Shown here piece by piece: positions 6,986 to 13,550 of a stretch of DNA of 18,717 bases. This stretch comes from Clostridiales bacterium (GTDB lineage: Bacteria > Bacillota > Clostridia > Oscillospirales > Ruminococcaceae). The notes under the pieces are model-generated. The model did not search any database and was not told where the DNA came from. It saw only the letters and a program-made list of their open reading frames with translations. Each line of letters opens with the position of its first letter. Position 1 is the stretch's first letter. The position numbers and the translations under genes were made by a program. The stretch is taken from NCBI GenBank assembly GCA_019423685.1, contig JAHZAY010000004.1, forward strand, positions 160,246 to 178,962. Reading direction: 5' to 3'.

Positions 6986-7720
6986 ATGACTCAATCTTTC
7001 AAAACAAAGCGCCTGGTAGAGAGCGCACTGATGATCGCCCTGTCTACAATCCTCTCGTTTGTCATCATCTTTCGTCTGCCGTTTGGAGGTTCGATCACAG
7101 CCTGCTGCATGCTGCCGGTAATCCTCGTTTCTTACCGCTACGGCATCAAGTGGGGATTGGCTGCTTCCTTTGCCTTTAGCCTCATCCAGGGCATCCAGGG
7201 CATTGCAGAAGGCACCTTCTCTGCGGCGTCTTTGGGCGTAGAAAACGGCGTCTTTAACGGCGGCTTCTTCTCCGGCAGCCCGCTGCTCGCCTCTTTCGGC
7301 ATCTTCCTGCTGGATTACATCGTGGCCTTCACTGTACTGGGCTTTGCCGGTATGTTCCGCGACAAGATCAAAAATAAACCGGTCTCCCTGGTTTGCGGCA
7401 TCCTCATGGTCGGCCTGTTCCGCTACATCGCACACGTCATCTCCGGCGCCATCTTCTTTGGCATCTGGGGCGAATGGTTCTTCACCCAGGATGGTTTCTT
7501 TGCATGGGGCCAGACCCTCGTCGATATGTTCCCTGGCCAGTCGCTCTATATCATCTACTCTCTGATCTATAACCTCTCCTTCCTGCTGCCAGAGGTCATC
7601 ATCACCGCAGTTGTCGGCTTCATCCTTGCAAAAGCGATGCCGAAGCTCTTGGAGAAAAAAGATGAGATCGCAGCCCAAAGTGCAGCATCGGCTCAGAACA
7701 AGACTGCATCCAATCAATAA
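6986..7720 (+). CDS. thiT: Energy-coupled thiamine transporter ThiT (ECF S-component)
   Basis: 244 residues with about six membrane helices, the substrate-binding (S) subunit of an ECF transporter for thiamine. It has the N-terminal AALMIALSTILSF-like helix of S-components (here ESALMIALSTILSFV), the basic RYGIKWG loop, and RYIAHVISGAIFFGIWGEWFF, which corresponds to the thiamine-binding region with a conserved His. A second family block is YSLIYNLSFLLPE. AGGAGGAG (6971-6978) is 7 bases before ATG 6986. It needs the shared EcfA/A'/T module, which is not in this window. The upstream TPP riboswitch supports the substrate strongly. The polar tail (KKDEIAAQSAASAQNK) is longer than usual. Monocistronic, ended by a strong palindromic terminator. 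Confidence 0.95.
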   Translation: MTQSFKTKRLVESALMIALSTILSFVIIFRLPFGGSITACCMLPVILVSYRYGIKWGLAASFAFSLIQGIQGIAEGTFSAASLGVENGVFNGGFFSGSPLLASFGIFLLDYIVAFTVLGFAGMFRDKIKNKPVSLVCGILMVGLFRYIAHVISGAIFFGIWGEWFFTQDGFFAWGQTLVDMFPGQSLYIIYSLIYNLSFLLPEVIITAVVGFILAKAMPKLLEKKDEIAAQSAASAQNKTASNQ

Positions 7721-7743
7721 ACCTGAAACAACATAGATCTAGG

Positions 7744-7783
7744 AAAAGCGGCCGCTGCCTTTTAAAAGGCAGCGGCCGCTTTT
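7744..7783. terminator. Forty-base perfect palindrome, bidirectional terminator
   Basis: Arms 7744-7763 and 7764-7783 are exact complements: AAAA, GC-rich 12-mer, TTTT, then the mirror image. Each arm carries GCGGCCGC. U-runs on both strands suit the convergent thiT and Ada-like-domain genes on its two sides. Confidence 0.93.
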
Positions 7784-7805
7784 TCATCTTCTTTATAGGA
7801 AGCGT

Positions 7806-8480
7806 TTACGGCTGGCAGACCTTGCACGGCTCTCCACCCAGCGCGACGGCTTCCTCTCGAGTTTGACAGATTTTCTTGTTTTCGGCATCCATCTGCGCGA
7901 CGTACCGGCAGGAAGGAAGATGAAATTTCATCGAGCTTGTGTTGAGCACATAGCTTCCCGATGCAGCGGACGGTGTGCTGACGCTTTCGTCCGGCTGGTT
8001 TTGTTGGGGAGAAGTTTGCACCGTTTGCTCGCTTGCACCGATCGTCCACGACGCATCCGCTTGCGGCAGTTGCTGTGCTGGGGGAGAGATGGTGGGTGTC
8101 TGGCCGGCTGCTGCCTTTGCAGCAAAGGAGGGGAGAAGCTCCAAAAACATCTGCTCCGTGCAGCCTTCTTGGGAGGAGCTTTCACTTTCAGCGATCGCGG
8201 CAGGGTGTTGCTCGGCGGCAGCAGTTTGGATTTCCTTTGGTGTGTTGGCTAAAATGGGCTTGGGCAAAAGAAGGAAGCCACAGGAGATCAGCAGCGCAGC
8301 AAGCAGCGTCCAGAGCAAGCTGGCACGCCCCTTTTTGGGCAGGAGAAACAGCGCGCCCAACCAAAAGCACAGGGTGCTTACGGTAATCAGATATTGTAAC
8401 CCCATCCAAAACAGCAGAATGCAGCAGGCCCAGCGCAGCAGGACATTGAGCGCATAGATGGGATTTTGATGCTTTTCCAT
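7806..8480 (-). CDS. Membrane protein with C-terminal Ada-like Cys (Zn) domain
   Basis: 224 residues in three parts. Residues about 10-75 hold three to four close hydrophobic segments (LLRWACCILLFWMGLQYLI, TLCFWLGALFLL, LLWTLLAALLISCGFLLL). A low-complexity linker rich in Ala, Pro, Gln and Ser follows. The last about 48 residues (YVLNTSSMKFHLPSC...KKICQTREEAVALGGEPCKVCQP) match the Ada-type metal-binding domain seen at the end of many Firmicute surface proteins, nucleases and ComEC-like proteins; four cysteines could hold zinc. Its exact role is unknown; DNA or nucleic-acid binding is only a family-based guess. ATG 8480 follows a GGAGGAAGGG site; the in-frame extension upstream crosses the promoter. 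Stop TAA is next to the palindromic terminator. Confidence 0.8.
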   Translation of the reverse strand: MEKHQNPIYALNVLLRWACCILLFWMGLQYLITVSTLCFWLGALFLLPKKGRASLLWTLLAALLISCGFLLLPKPILANTPKEIQTAAAEQHPAAIAESESSSQEGCTEQMFLELLPSFAAKAAAGQTPTISPPAQQLPQADASWTIGASEQTVQTSPQQNQPDESVSTPSAASGSYVLNTSSMKFHLPSCRYVAQMDAENKKICQTREEAVALGGEPCKVCQP

Positions 8481-8500
8481 CGCCCTTCCTCCTTTTTTCT

Positions 8501-9127
8501 TTGTCCCTATCATACCACAGATGCCCTTTGCAGGAAAAGGGCTTTTTTGTACCGCGGGAAAGCGGTGCGCTTTTTCATCACCTGTTGCAATTGGGTGGAC
8601 CCGATGGTGAGATGGGTGCGGCTGCCCGCTATTTGAGCCAGCGCTATTCGGCACCGTGGGGCATTGTCAAGGGAGGATTGACCGACATCGGCACAGAGGA
8701 GTTGGCGCACATCGAGATTGTCAGCGCCATCCTGCATCAGCTGACCAAGGGGCTGAGCATCGACGAGATCAAAGCCGGCGGACTGGAGACCTATTTTGTC
8801 GATCACACCACTGGTGTTTACCCGCAGGCTGCCTCCGGGATGCCGTTTTCGACCTCCACGCTGCAATCGACCGGAGATGTCATCTGCGATTTGACCGAGG
8901 ACCTTGCAGCCGAGCAGAAGGCGAGAATTACCTACGACAACATTCTGCGCCTGGTGGATGACCCGGATGTGCGCGACCCGATCAAGTTCCTGCGTGAGCG
9001 AGAAATTGTTCACTTCCAGCGCTTCGGCGAGATGCTTCGCTATACACAGGAGCAGCTGGACAGCAAGAATTTCTACGCCTTTAATCCGGAGTTTGATACC
9101 GCCACAAGGGCAAGAAAGAAAAAATAG
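8501..9127 (+). CDS. Manganese catalase / CotJC-like protein with lost 5' end
   Basis: From about residue 18 this matches the CotJC/Mn-catalase family: GGPDGEMGAAARYLSQRY, LTDIGTEELAHIEIV, DLAAEQKARITY, FLREREIVHFQRF and the FNPEFD end. All five expected dimanganese ligands are present (E37, E67, H70, E138, H171, counted from TTG 8501). The normal opening of about 16 residues (MWxYEKKLQYP in relatives, from memory) is missing. The reading frame is open to TTG 8501, but that stretch holds a terminator hairpin (8523-8548) and the promoter of the divergent gene, and I see no ribosome site. Other in-frame starts are TTG 8528, TTG 8585 and ATG 8612, the last inside the catalytic core. Usual partners cotJA/cotJB are absent. 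Either a 5'-truncated remnant or an oddly started gene. Confidence 0.7.
   Translation: MSLSYHRCPLQEKGFFVPRESGALFHHLLQLGGPDGEMGAAARYLSQRYSAPWGIVKGGLTDIGTEELAHIEIVSAILHQLTKGLSIDEIKAGGLETYFVDHTTGVYPQAASGMPFSTSTLQSTGDVICDLTEDLAAEQKARITYDNILRLVDDPDVRDPIKFLREREIVHFQRFGEMLRYTQEQLDSKNFYAFNPEFDTATRARKKK
8509..8514 (-). promoter_or_regulatory. -10 box of the Ada-like-domain gene
   Basis: Minus strand TATGAT preceded by TGG, an extended -10 (TGnTATGAT), 28 bases before ATG 8480. The -35 region (8532-8538) is weak, as is common with extended -10 promoters. It overlaps the open frame of the catalase-like gene on the other strand. Confidence 0.5.
8523..8548 (+). terminator. Terminator-like hairpin inside the catalase-like 5' region
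   Basis: GCCCTTT (8523-8529) pairs with AAAGGGC (8536-8542), then six T. On the plus strand it has intrinsic-terminator form but no upstream plus-strand gene to serve. It may be what remains of a terminator whose gene was deleted. Confidence 0.6.
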
Positions 9128-9137
9128 CGCAATATTG

Positions 9138-9174
9138 CAACAAAAGGACCTGTATATTACAGGTCCTTTTGTTG
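9138..9174. terminator. Bidirectional terminator, catalase-like gene / feo operon
   Basis: Perfect 17-bp stem (9138-9154 with 9158-9174) with a three-base centre; outer arms are AACAAAA/TTTTGTT. It follows the catalase-like stop by 10 bases and, on the other strand, the feo regulator stop by 37 bases. Confidence 0.92.
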
Positions 9175-9211
9175 TTTGGATGAGAAGAAGTGTCAACTAT
9201 CTTTTTCCAGC

Positions 9212-9598
9212 TCAGGCGGAGAGCTGGGAGGTAGGATGCGAGCGAAAGCAACAACAGACATTGTGGAGCGTCTGGTCGGAGAGCTGCGAGAGCAGTGCCA
9301 TGGCACATTCTTGGGCGTCAAAGTCGCTCAGTCCAAGCTGTTGAAAGGTGGGGCACAGCAGCTGGTATTGCTGTGCATAGCGGTCGGTCACAGTGTGGCC
9401 CAGCTCGGTGATGTGCAGCGATTTGTCTGCGGTTTGGTCCAGCAGGCCCTCTGTATGCAAGGTAGAGAGCATCTTGCAGGCCGACGCGCGGGAAATTCCC
9501 AGCTGGATTGCAACGTCGATGCAGCGCACACGCTCCAGACGTTTTTCCAGCGAATCGATGGTCAAGAGGTATCGCAGTTTTCCAGAGGTCAGTTTCAT
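9212..9598 (-). CDS. DtxR-fold regulator of the feo operon, metal site unusual
   Basis: 128 residues. The N-terminal winged helix (about 1-70; SLEKRLERVRCIDVAIQLGISRASACKMLSTLHTEGLL...HITELGHTVTD) aligns with DtxR/MntR proteins. The short second part (YQLLCPTFQQLGLSDFDAQECAMALLSQLSD) aligns with their metal-binding dimerisation domain, but by manual alignment the MntR ligands D8, E11, H77, E102 and H103 fall on other residues (R/L/Q/A/M). Instead there are seven cysteines: C26, C41, C82, C98 and C115-C117. Start ATG 9598 has AAAGGAG 9 bases upstream, 47 bases after the feoB stop, so it is the last gene of feoA-feoA-feoB. Likely job: iron-responsive control of the operon (inferred). The position resembles that of FeoC, a small winged-helix Fe-S protein in other bacteria, which is an alternative. 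Confidence 0.72.
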   Translation of the reverse strand: MKLTSGKLRYLLTIDSLEKRLERVRCIDVAIQLGISRASACKMLSTLHTEGLLDQTADKSLHITELGHTVTDRYAQQYQLLCPTFQQLGLSDFDAQECAMALLSQLSDQTLHNVCCCFRSHPTSQLSA

Positions 9599-9645
9599 GT
9601 TCCAGAGCTCCTTTCGGCGGCATTTTCTATAAACGACAGGAAAGT

Positions 9646-11787
9646 TTATGCCGCAGCTTTTGCAGATTTTAATTTCTTTGCGTGCTCCTGCGGGTTGGGA
9701 CGAAGCAGCAGATAGACCAGAGCTGCCAGCAGGATGACGGCCACGATGGTGCCCAGGCCAAAGACGCCGGTGATCAACCAGCTGCCCAACTGATAGATGA
9801 GCAGGGAGATCACATAGGCAAAGAGGCACTGGTAGCCAATGGCGATCCAGGTCCACTTGGCGCTGCCCATCTCTCTGCGGATGGCGCCGATGGCAGCAAA
9901 GCACGGTGCACAAAGGAGGTTAAAGACCAGGAAGGAATAGGCGGAGATGGCGGTGAAGTTTTGCGCGAATACGCCCCACATCTCGTTGCCGTCCTCGGAG
10001 ACCTCAGCAAAGCCGTACAGAATGCCCATGATGGTGACCAGATTTTCTTTGGCCACCAGGCCGGAAACGCTGCCGACGGCGGCTTCCCAATGTCCCCAGC
10101 CCAGAGGGGCAAAGATCGGGGCGATGATCCGTCCGATAAAGGCGAGGATAGAGTCGCCGGTTTCGACCATTTGCAGCTGGAAATTAAAGTTGGAGAGGAA
10201 CCAGATGACCGCGGAGGAGAGAAAGATGATGGTGCCGGCTTTGCGGATGAAGGCTTTGGCTCGGTCCCACATGTGGATCAGCACACCTTTGGGGCTTGGA
10301 AGGTGATATGCCGGAAGCTCCATGACAAACGGAGCAGGCTCACCGGCAAACAATCTGGTCTTTTTGAGGATGATACCCGACACGATGATCGCGGCAAGGC
10401 CGACAAAGTAGGCGGAGGTGGCTACCAAACCGGACCCATGAAACAGCGCGCCCACAATCAGGGCGATGATCGGCAGCTTTGCCGAGCAGGGGATAAAGGT
10501 GGTGGTCATGATGGTCATCTTGCGGTCGCGGTCATTTTCAATGGTGCGGCTTGCCTGAATGGCCGGCACACCGCAGCCCAGACCGATCAACATCGGGATG
10601 AAGGACTTGCCGGACAGTCCAAAGCGGCGGAAGACGCGGTCCATGATGAAGGCGATGCGGGACATATAGCCGCAGTCCTCGAGCAGCGCCAGCAGGAAGA
10701 AGAGGACCATCATCTGCGGCAGGAAGCCCAAGACAGCGCCGACGCCTGCGATGATGCCGTCCAAAATGAGCGATTGCAGCCAGCTGGCGGCTCCCGCACT
10801 GCTCAACCATCCGCGCACGGCGGAGGGGACAATCTCACCGAACAGGACATCGTTTACCCAGTCGGTCATCCTGGTGCCGATGGTGGAAATGGAGATATAA
10901 TAGATTAAGAACATCACAACAGCAAAGATCGGGAGCGCTAGGATTCGGTTGGTGACAATCTTGTCGATCTTGTCGCTGGTGGTCAAATTCTGCTTGGACT
11001 GTTTGTGGTAGCAGTCCTTGAGCAGCTTGCCGATCAGCAGATAGCGCTCGTGGGTGATGATGCTCTCAACGTCGTCGTCGAACAGCTCCTCCGCTTGTGC
11101 CCGCAGAGCTTCGATCTGCTCTGTGACAGCGGGGGACAGCTCAAGCTGCTGTGCTGCCTTGTCGTCGCGCTCAAAGAGCTTGATGGTGTACCAGCGCAGA
11201 TTTTTGGGCTCGCACCTGCCCTGCAAGAGCTTTGTGATCTTTTCCAGAATCTCTTCCAGCTCACCGCTAAATTTTAGCGGCTTGGGTGCGGCGGCTTGGC
11301 TCTTGGCCAGATGCAGCGCGGCCTGGGCAACCTCCGCGCTGCCCTCTCCCTTGACGGCACTGGTCTGGATGATGGGGCAGCCCAGCTGCTGCGAGAGCTG
11401 GTTTATGTCGATCTGGTCGCCGTTTTTGCGCACCATGTCCATCATGTTCAGCGCCACCACCATCGGTATGCCGATTTCCAGCAGCTGTGTCGTCAGATAC
11501 AGGTTTCGTTCCAGATTGGACCCGTCGATGATGTTGATGATGGCGTCGGGGTGTTCACCCACCAAGTAGTTTCGGGTGACAACCTCTTCCAGCGTGTAGG
11601 GAGAGAGGGAATAGATGCCCGGCAGATCCTGGATGACCGCCTCTCTGTGCTTTTTGAGCTTGCCCTCTTTTTTCTCGACGGTGACGCCGGGCCAGTTGCC
11701 GACATACTGGCTGCTGCCAGTCAGGTCGTTGAACATGGTTGTCTTGCCGCAGTTTGGGTTTCCGGCCAGTGCAATTTTATACTCCAT
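9646..11787 (-). CDS. feoB: Ferrous iron transporter FeoB
   Basis: 713-residue inner-membrane Fe(II) transporter with an N-terminal G domain. G1 GNPNCGKT (9-16), G2 Thr36 in NWPGVT, G3 DLPG (54-57), G4 NMMD (114-117) and G5 SAVKG (143-147) are all intact. A helical spacer leads to the membrane part from about residue 290, with the two family gate regions LLALLEDCGYMSRIAFIMD...GLGCGVPAI and the later NLLCAPCFAAIGAIRREMG. The C-terminus is short and basic (KKLKSAKAAA) with no fused FeoC-like part. ATG 11787 follows AGAGGA. It sits behind two feoA genes and before a DtxR-fold regulator. A TTAGC-N4-GCTAA palindrome lies 30 bases upstream of its start, so feoB may be controlled separately as well as from the operon promoter. 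Confidence 0.97.
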   Translation of the reverse strand: MEYKIALAGNPNCGKTTMFNDLTGSSQYVGNWPGVTVEKKEGKLKKHREAVIQDLPGIYSLSPYTLEEVVTRNYLVGEHPDAIINIIDGSNLERNLYLTTQLLEIGIPMVVALNMMDMVRKNGDQIDINQLSQQLGCPIIQTSAVKGEGSAEVAQAALHLAKSQAAAPKPLKFSGELEEILEKITKLLQGRCEPKNLRWYTIKLFERDDKAAQQLELSPAVTEQIEALRAQAEELFDDDVESIITHERYLLIGKLLKDCYHKQSKQNLTTSDKIDKIVTNRILALPIFAVVMFLIYYISISTIGTRMTDWVNDVLFGEIVPSAVRGWLSSAGAASWLQSLILDGIIAGVGAVLGFLPQMMVLFFLLALLEDCGYMSRIAFIMDRVFRRFGLSGKSFIPMLIGLGCGVPAIQASRTIENDRDRKMTIMTTTFIPCSAKLPIIALIVGALFHGSGLVATSAYFVGLAAIIVSGIILKKTRLFAGEPAPFVMELPAYHLPSPKGVLIHMWDRAKAFIRKAGTIIFLSSAVIWFLSNFNFQLQMVETGDSILAFIGRIIAPIFAPLGWGHWEAAVGSVSGLVAKENLVTIMGILYGFAEVSEDGNEMWGVFAQNFTAISAYSFLVFNLLCAPCFAAIGAIRREMGSAKWTWIAIGYQCLFAYVISLLIYQLGSWLITGVFGLGTIVAVILLAALVYLLLRPNPQEHAKKLKSAKAAA

Positions 11788-11816
11788 TGTCCATCCTCTT
11801 TTCTGTATTTTGTTAA

Positions 11817-11830
11817 TTAGCGATTGCTAA
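11817..11830. promoter_or_regulatory. TTAGC-N4-GCTAA palindrome before feoB (site C)
   Basis: TTAGC GATT GCTAA in the 97-base gap between the second feoA and feoB. Same arms and spacing as the two sites at the feo promoter, so probably bound by the same iron regulator. No clear internal promoter is visible in the gap. Confidence 0.65.
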
Positions 11831-11884
11831 CCGAGATGTCTAAAAAATAGCACCACATCGCGGGTGCCGTTGGGTCGGTCTGAT

Positions 11885-12109
11885 TTAGAAGGTTACTTCG
11901 ATCTGTTCGCAATCGGCCTTGCGCAGAGAAAGCTCATAGCTACGCACCTTTACCTCGATGGGATCTCCCAGCGGGGCCACCTTTCGGATATACACTTCGG
12001 TGCCTTTGGTCAACCCCATGTCCATAATCCTGCGCTTTACAGCGCCTTCTCCGTGCAGCTTGATAACCGTGACGGTCTGCCCGGGTTTGCCATCTTTGAG
12101 TGTTTTCAT
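11885..12109 (-). CDS. feoA: FeoA, small SH3-like ferrous iron transport protein (second copy)
   Basis: 74 residues, cytoplasmic, single SH3-like FeoA domain: KPGQTVTVIKLHGEGAVKRRIMDMGLTKGTEVYIRKVAPLGDPIEVKVRSYELSLRKADCEQI. The blocks RRIMDMGLTKG, APLGDP and SYELSLR are classic. FeoA is needed for full FeoB activity, probably by contacting its G domain. ATG 12109 has AGGAGGG 8 bases upstream. It lies between the first feoA (57-base gap) and feoB (97-base gap). It is closer to canonical FeoA than the first copy. Confidence 0.94.
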   Translation of the reverse strand: MKTLKDGKPGQTVTVIKLHGEGAVKRRIMDMGLTKGTEVYIRKVAPLGDPIEVKVRSYELSLRKADCEQIEVTF

Positions 12110-12166
12110 TGCAATATCCCTCCTGTATTTGAGCGGCCGTTTGGCCGTTGTGTACCAAATCCTACT

Positions 12167-12379
12167 TTACAGCATCACCCGCTGTGCCATCGTTTTGTCC
12201 AGCGCGATCCGGCTGCCCTTTACGTTGATAATCAAGTTTCCATTGAGTGAGGAGACGACGGTGATCTGCTCCCCGGGCACAAAGCCCAACTCTGCCAGGT
12301 GCTGTCGGACCTCGTCTTTGCCGGTAATCCTGCGAATGACGGCTGCCTGACCAATTGGTGCAAAGGTAAGTGGCATCAT
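12167..12379 (-). CDS. feoA: FeoA-domain protein (first copy)
   Basis: 70 residues, FeoA SH3-like domain: PIGQAAVIRRITGKDEVRQHLAELGFVPGEQITVVSSLNGNLIINVKGSRIALDKTMAQRV. The core RQHLAELGFVPGE and GSRIALD match the family, while the loop SSLNGNLI replaces the usual APLGDP, which separates it from the neighbouring copy. Clostridia often carry two different FeoA proteins with one FeoB. Two adjacent ATGs (12379 and 12376) follow GGGGGAGG; either could be used, giving spacings of 5 or 8 bases. An upstream in-frame ATG at 12436 lies next to the operator and lacks a ribosome site. It is the first gene of the feo operon. Confidence 0.92.
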   Translation of the reverse strand: MMPLTFAPIGQAAVIRRITGKDEVRQHLAELGFVPGEQITVVSSLNGNLIINVKGSRIALDKTMAQRVML

Positions 12380-12439
12380 AAATTCCTCCCCCTGGATGAA
12401 AATGGGCATCGTCTGAAAACGATGTAGCTTGTTCAATAA

Positions 12440-12453
12440 TTAGCTTATGCTAA
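12440..12453. promoter_or_regulatory. TTAGC-N4-GCTAA palindrome in the feo leader (site B)
   Basis: TTAGC TTAT GCTAA, centred about 18 bases downstream of the predicted feo transcription start. A bound repressor here would block elongation or initiation. Confidence 0.75.
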
Positions 12454-12471
12454 CTTTTGGGACCTGAAGTA

Positions 12472-12500
12472 AGTTTAGCACACTCCCACAGCGGTGTCAA
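12472..12500 (-). promoter_or_regulatory. feo operon promoter
   Basis: Minus strand TTGACA (12500-12495), exactly 17-base spacer, TAAACT (12477-12472). Predicted start near 12465. A GCTAA half-site overlaps the spacer/-10 junction, between the two full palindromes. Confidence 0.85.
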
Positions 12501-12515
12501 GCGGCTTTTTGCCCT

Positions 12516-12537
12516 TGTGTTAGCAAGAGCTAACACA
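12516..12537. promoter_or_regulatory. TTAGC-N4-GCTAA palindrome upstream of feo -35 (site A)
   Basis: The longest of the three: nine-base arms TGTGTTAGC and GCTAACACA around AAGA. It lies 15 bases upstream of the feo -35 and 30 bases upstream of the divergent padR -35. Centre-to-centre distance to site B is 80 bases. Confidence 0.78.
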
Positions 12538-12567
12538 TAAAAAGAAAGAAAGCTGCCCCAAACCCGA

Positions 12568-12596
12568 TTGACAATGGGGAGAGAAGATGCTATACT
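12568..12596 (+). promoter_or_regulatory. padR operon promoter
   Basis: TTGACA (12568-12573), 17-base spacer, TATACT (12591-12596). Predicted start near 12603, directly before the palindrome at 12609. Confidence 0.88.
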
Positions 12597-12608
12597 TGGG
12601 GTGTCATA

Positions 12609-12629
12609 ATATATCGTATCACGATATAT
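12609..12629. promoter_or_regulatory. PadR operator palindrome
   Basis: ATATATCGT, centre ATC, ACGATATAT. Nine-base perfect arms between the transcription start and the ribosome site (GGAGG 12632-12636). AT-rich palindromes with a TCGT/ACGA core are typical of small PadR autorepressors. Confidence 0.82.
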
Positions 12630-12643
12630 CGGGAGGCGATCAA

Positions 12644-12967
12644 ATGAAGGAGACACACCAACCCCTGACAGACGCCTTTTTTTACATTCTGCTGGCGCTT
12701 CGCCATCCCAAGCACGGCTACGGCATCATCCAGGAGGTCGAGCAGCTGACAGCGGGAAGGCTTGTGTTGGGTGCGGGAACGCTGTACGGCGCCCTCAACC
12801 AGATGACCGAGCGGGGATGGATCGAGGTTTACAGCCAGCAAACGGCGTCCCGCAAGAAAAAGGAATACGTCATTACTGCCTTGGGGCGCGAAGTGTTTGG
12901 GGCGGAGGTAGAGAGACTACAGGAGATGCTGCGCAACAGCGCGCTGATGGAGGAGGATGGAGAATGA
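12644..12967 (+). CDS. PadR family transcriptional regulator
   Basis: 107 residues, the short (subfamily 2-like) PadR form: a winged helix with TDAFFYILLALRHPKHGYGIIQEVEQLT, then GAGTLYGALNQMTERGWIE and KKKEYVITALGREVFGAEVERL. HGYGI and GTLYGAL are family signatures. The protein would be a dimeric repressor. GGAGG is 7 bases before ATG 12644. Its stop overlaps the start of the DUF2812 gene (ATGA), so the two proteins are made together. The palindrome just downstream of its promoter points to autoregulation. PadR-DUF2812 pairs are common in clostridia; inducer and further targets are unknown. Confidence 0.94.
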   Translation: MKETHQPLTDAFFYILLALRHPKHGYGIIQEVEQLTAGRLVLGAGTLYGALNQMTERGWIEVYSQQTASRKKKEYVITALGREVFGAEVERLQEMLRNSALMEEDGE

Positions 12968-13482
12968 ACAAACTGTGCCGCTGGAAACTATATTTTGACA
13001 AGGATAAAGAAGAGACCTGGCTCAATGAGATGGCGCAAAATGGATGGGGCATGAAGAGCTTTTTTATGGGGCGGTACACCTTTGAGCCGATAGAACGGGG
13101 AGAATATATCTACCGGATCGACCTGCTGCCTTCCAACCAGCAGAAAAAGGAGGACTTCTTTGCCTTCCTTCGTGAGGAGATGGAGGTGGAGATTGTGCAG
13201 GAATGGGGCGTGTGGTTCTTCTGCCGCCGCAAGGCAGAGCAGGGGCCCTTCGAGCTGTACAGCGACGCGGACTCCAGAGCAAACCACTACAGACGGATAG
13301 CGCGCACCTTCATGTTCTTTTCGGCAATGGAGCTGGTTTGTGCACTTTTCCAATTGCCAGGGGTCCTGACAGGGGATGGGGCGATCAACCTGGTGGCCAT
13401 GGTGCTTTTGCTGGCGGCAGGGTTGCTTTTCCTGCAGCTGGGTATACGCTTTCACAACAAAGAAAAACAGCAGAAAAATTAA
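12964..13482 (+). CDS. DUF2812 domain membrane protein
   Basis: 172 residues. The N-terminal part WKLYFDKDKEETWLNEMAQNGWGMKSFFMGRYTFEPIERGEYIYRIDLL is the DUF2812 signature (short motif with E-E-x-WLN and W on the way to YxYRIDL). A soluble region follows and then two hydrophobic segments near the end (FMFFSAMELVCALFQLP and LVAMVLLLAAGLLFLQLGI), so it is probably a membrane protein with its main domain in the cytoplasm. Function unknown. It is almost always next to a PadR regulator; here the start codon overlaps the padR stop (ATGA), so translation is coupled. A model in which it senses a membrane signal for PadR is inference only. Confidence 0.88.
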   Translation: MNKLCRWKLYFDKDKEETWLNEMAQNGWGMKSFFMGRYTFEPIERGEYIYRIDLLPSNQQKKEDFFAFLREEMEVEIVQEWGVWFFCRRKAEQGPFELYSDADSRANHYRRIARTFMFFSAMELVCALFQLPGVLTGDGAINLVAMVLLLAAGLLFLQLGIRFHNKEKQQKN

Positions 13483-13526
13483 GAAGGATTGCTTCCCATC
13501 ATAAAATGGGAAGCAATCCTTCTTTT
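13481..13526. terminator. Bidirectional terminator, DUF2812 gene / ABC exporter
   Basis: Perfect 19-bp stem (13481-13499 with 13506-13524), six-base loop, T-run on the plus strand. It begins inside the DUF2812 stop codon and also lies 25 bases past the ABC gene stop on the minus strand. Confidence 0.92.
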
Positions 13527-13550
13527 TGCACTTAAAAAAAGGATACGCCG

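Noticed and set aside
9682..10908. Plus-strand open frame of 408 codons
   Set aside because: Antisense to feoB; the product is rich in Asp, Gly and His as expected from reading a GC-biased gene backwards.
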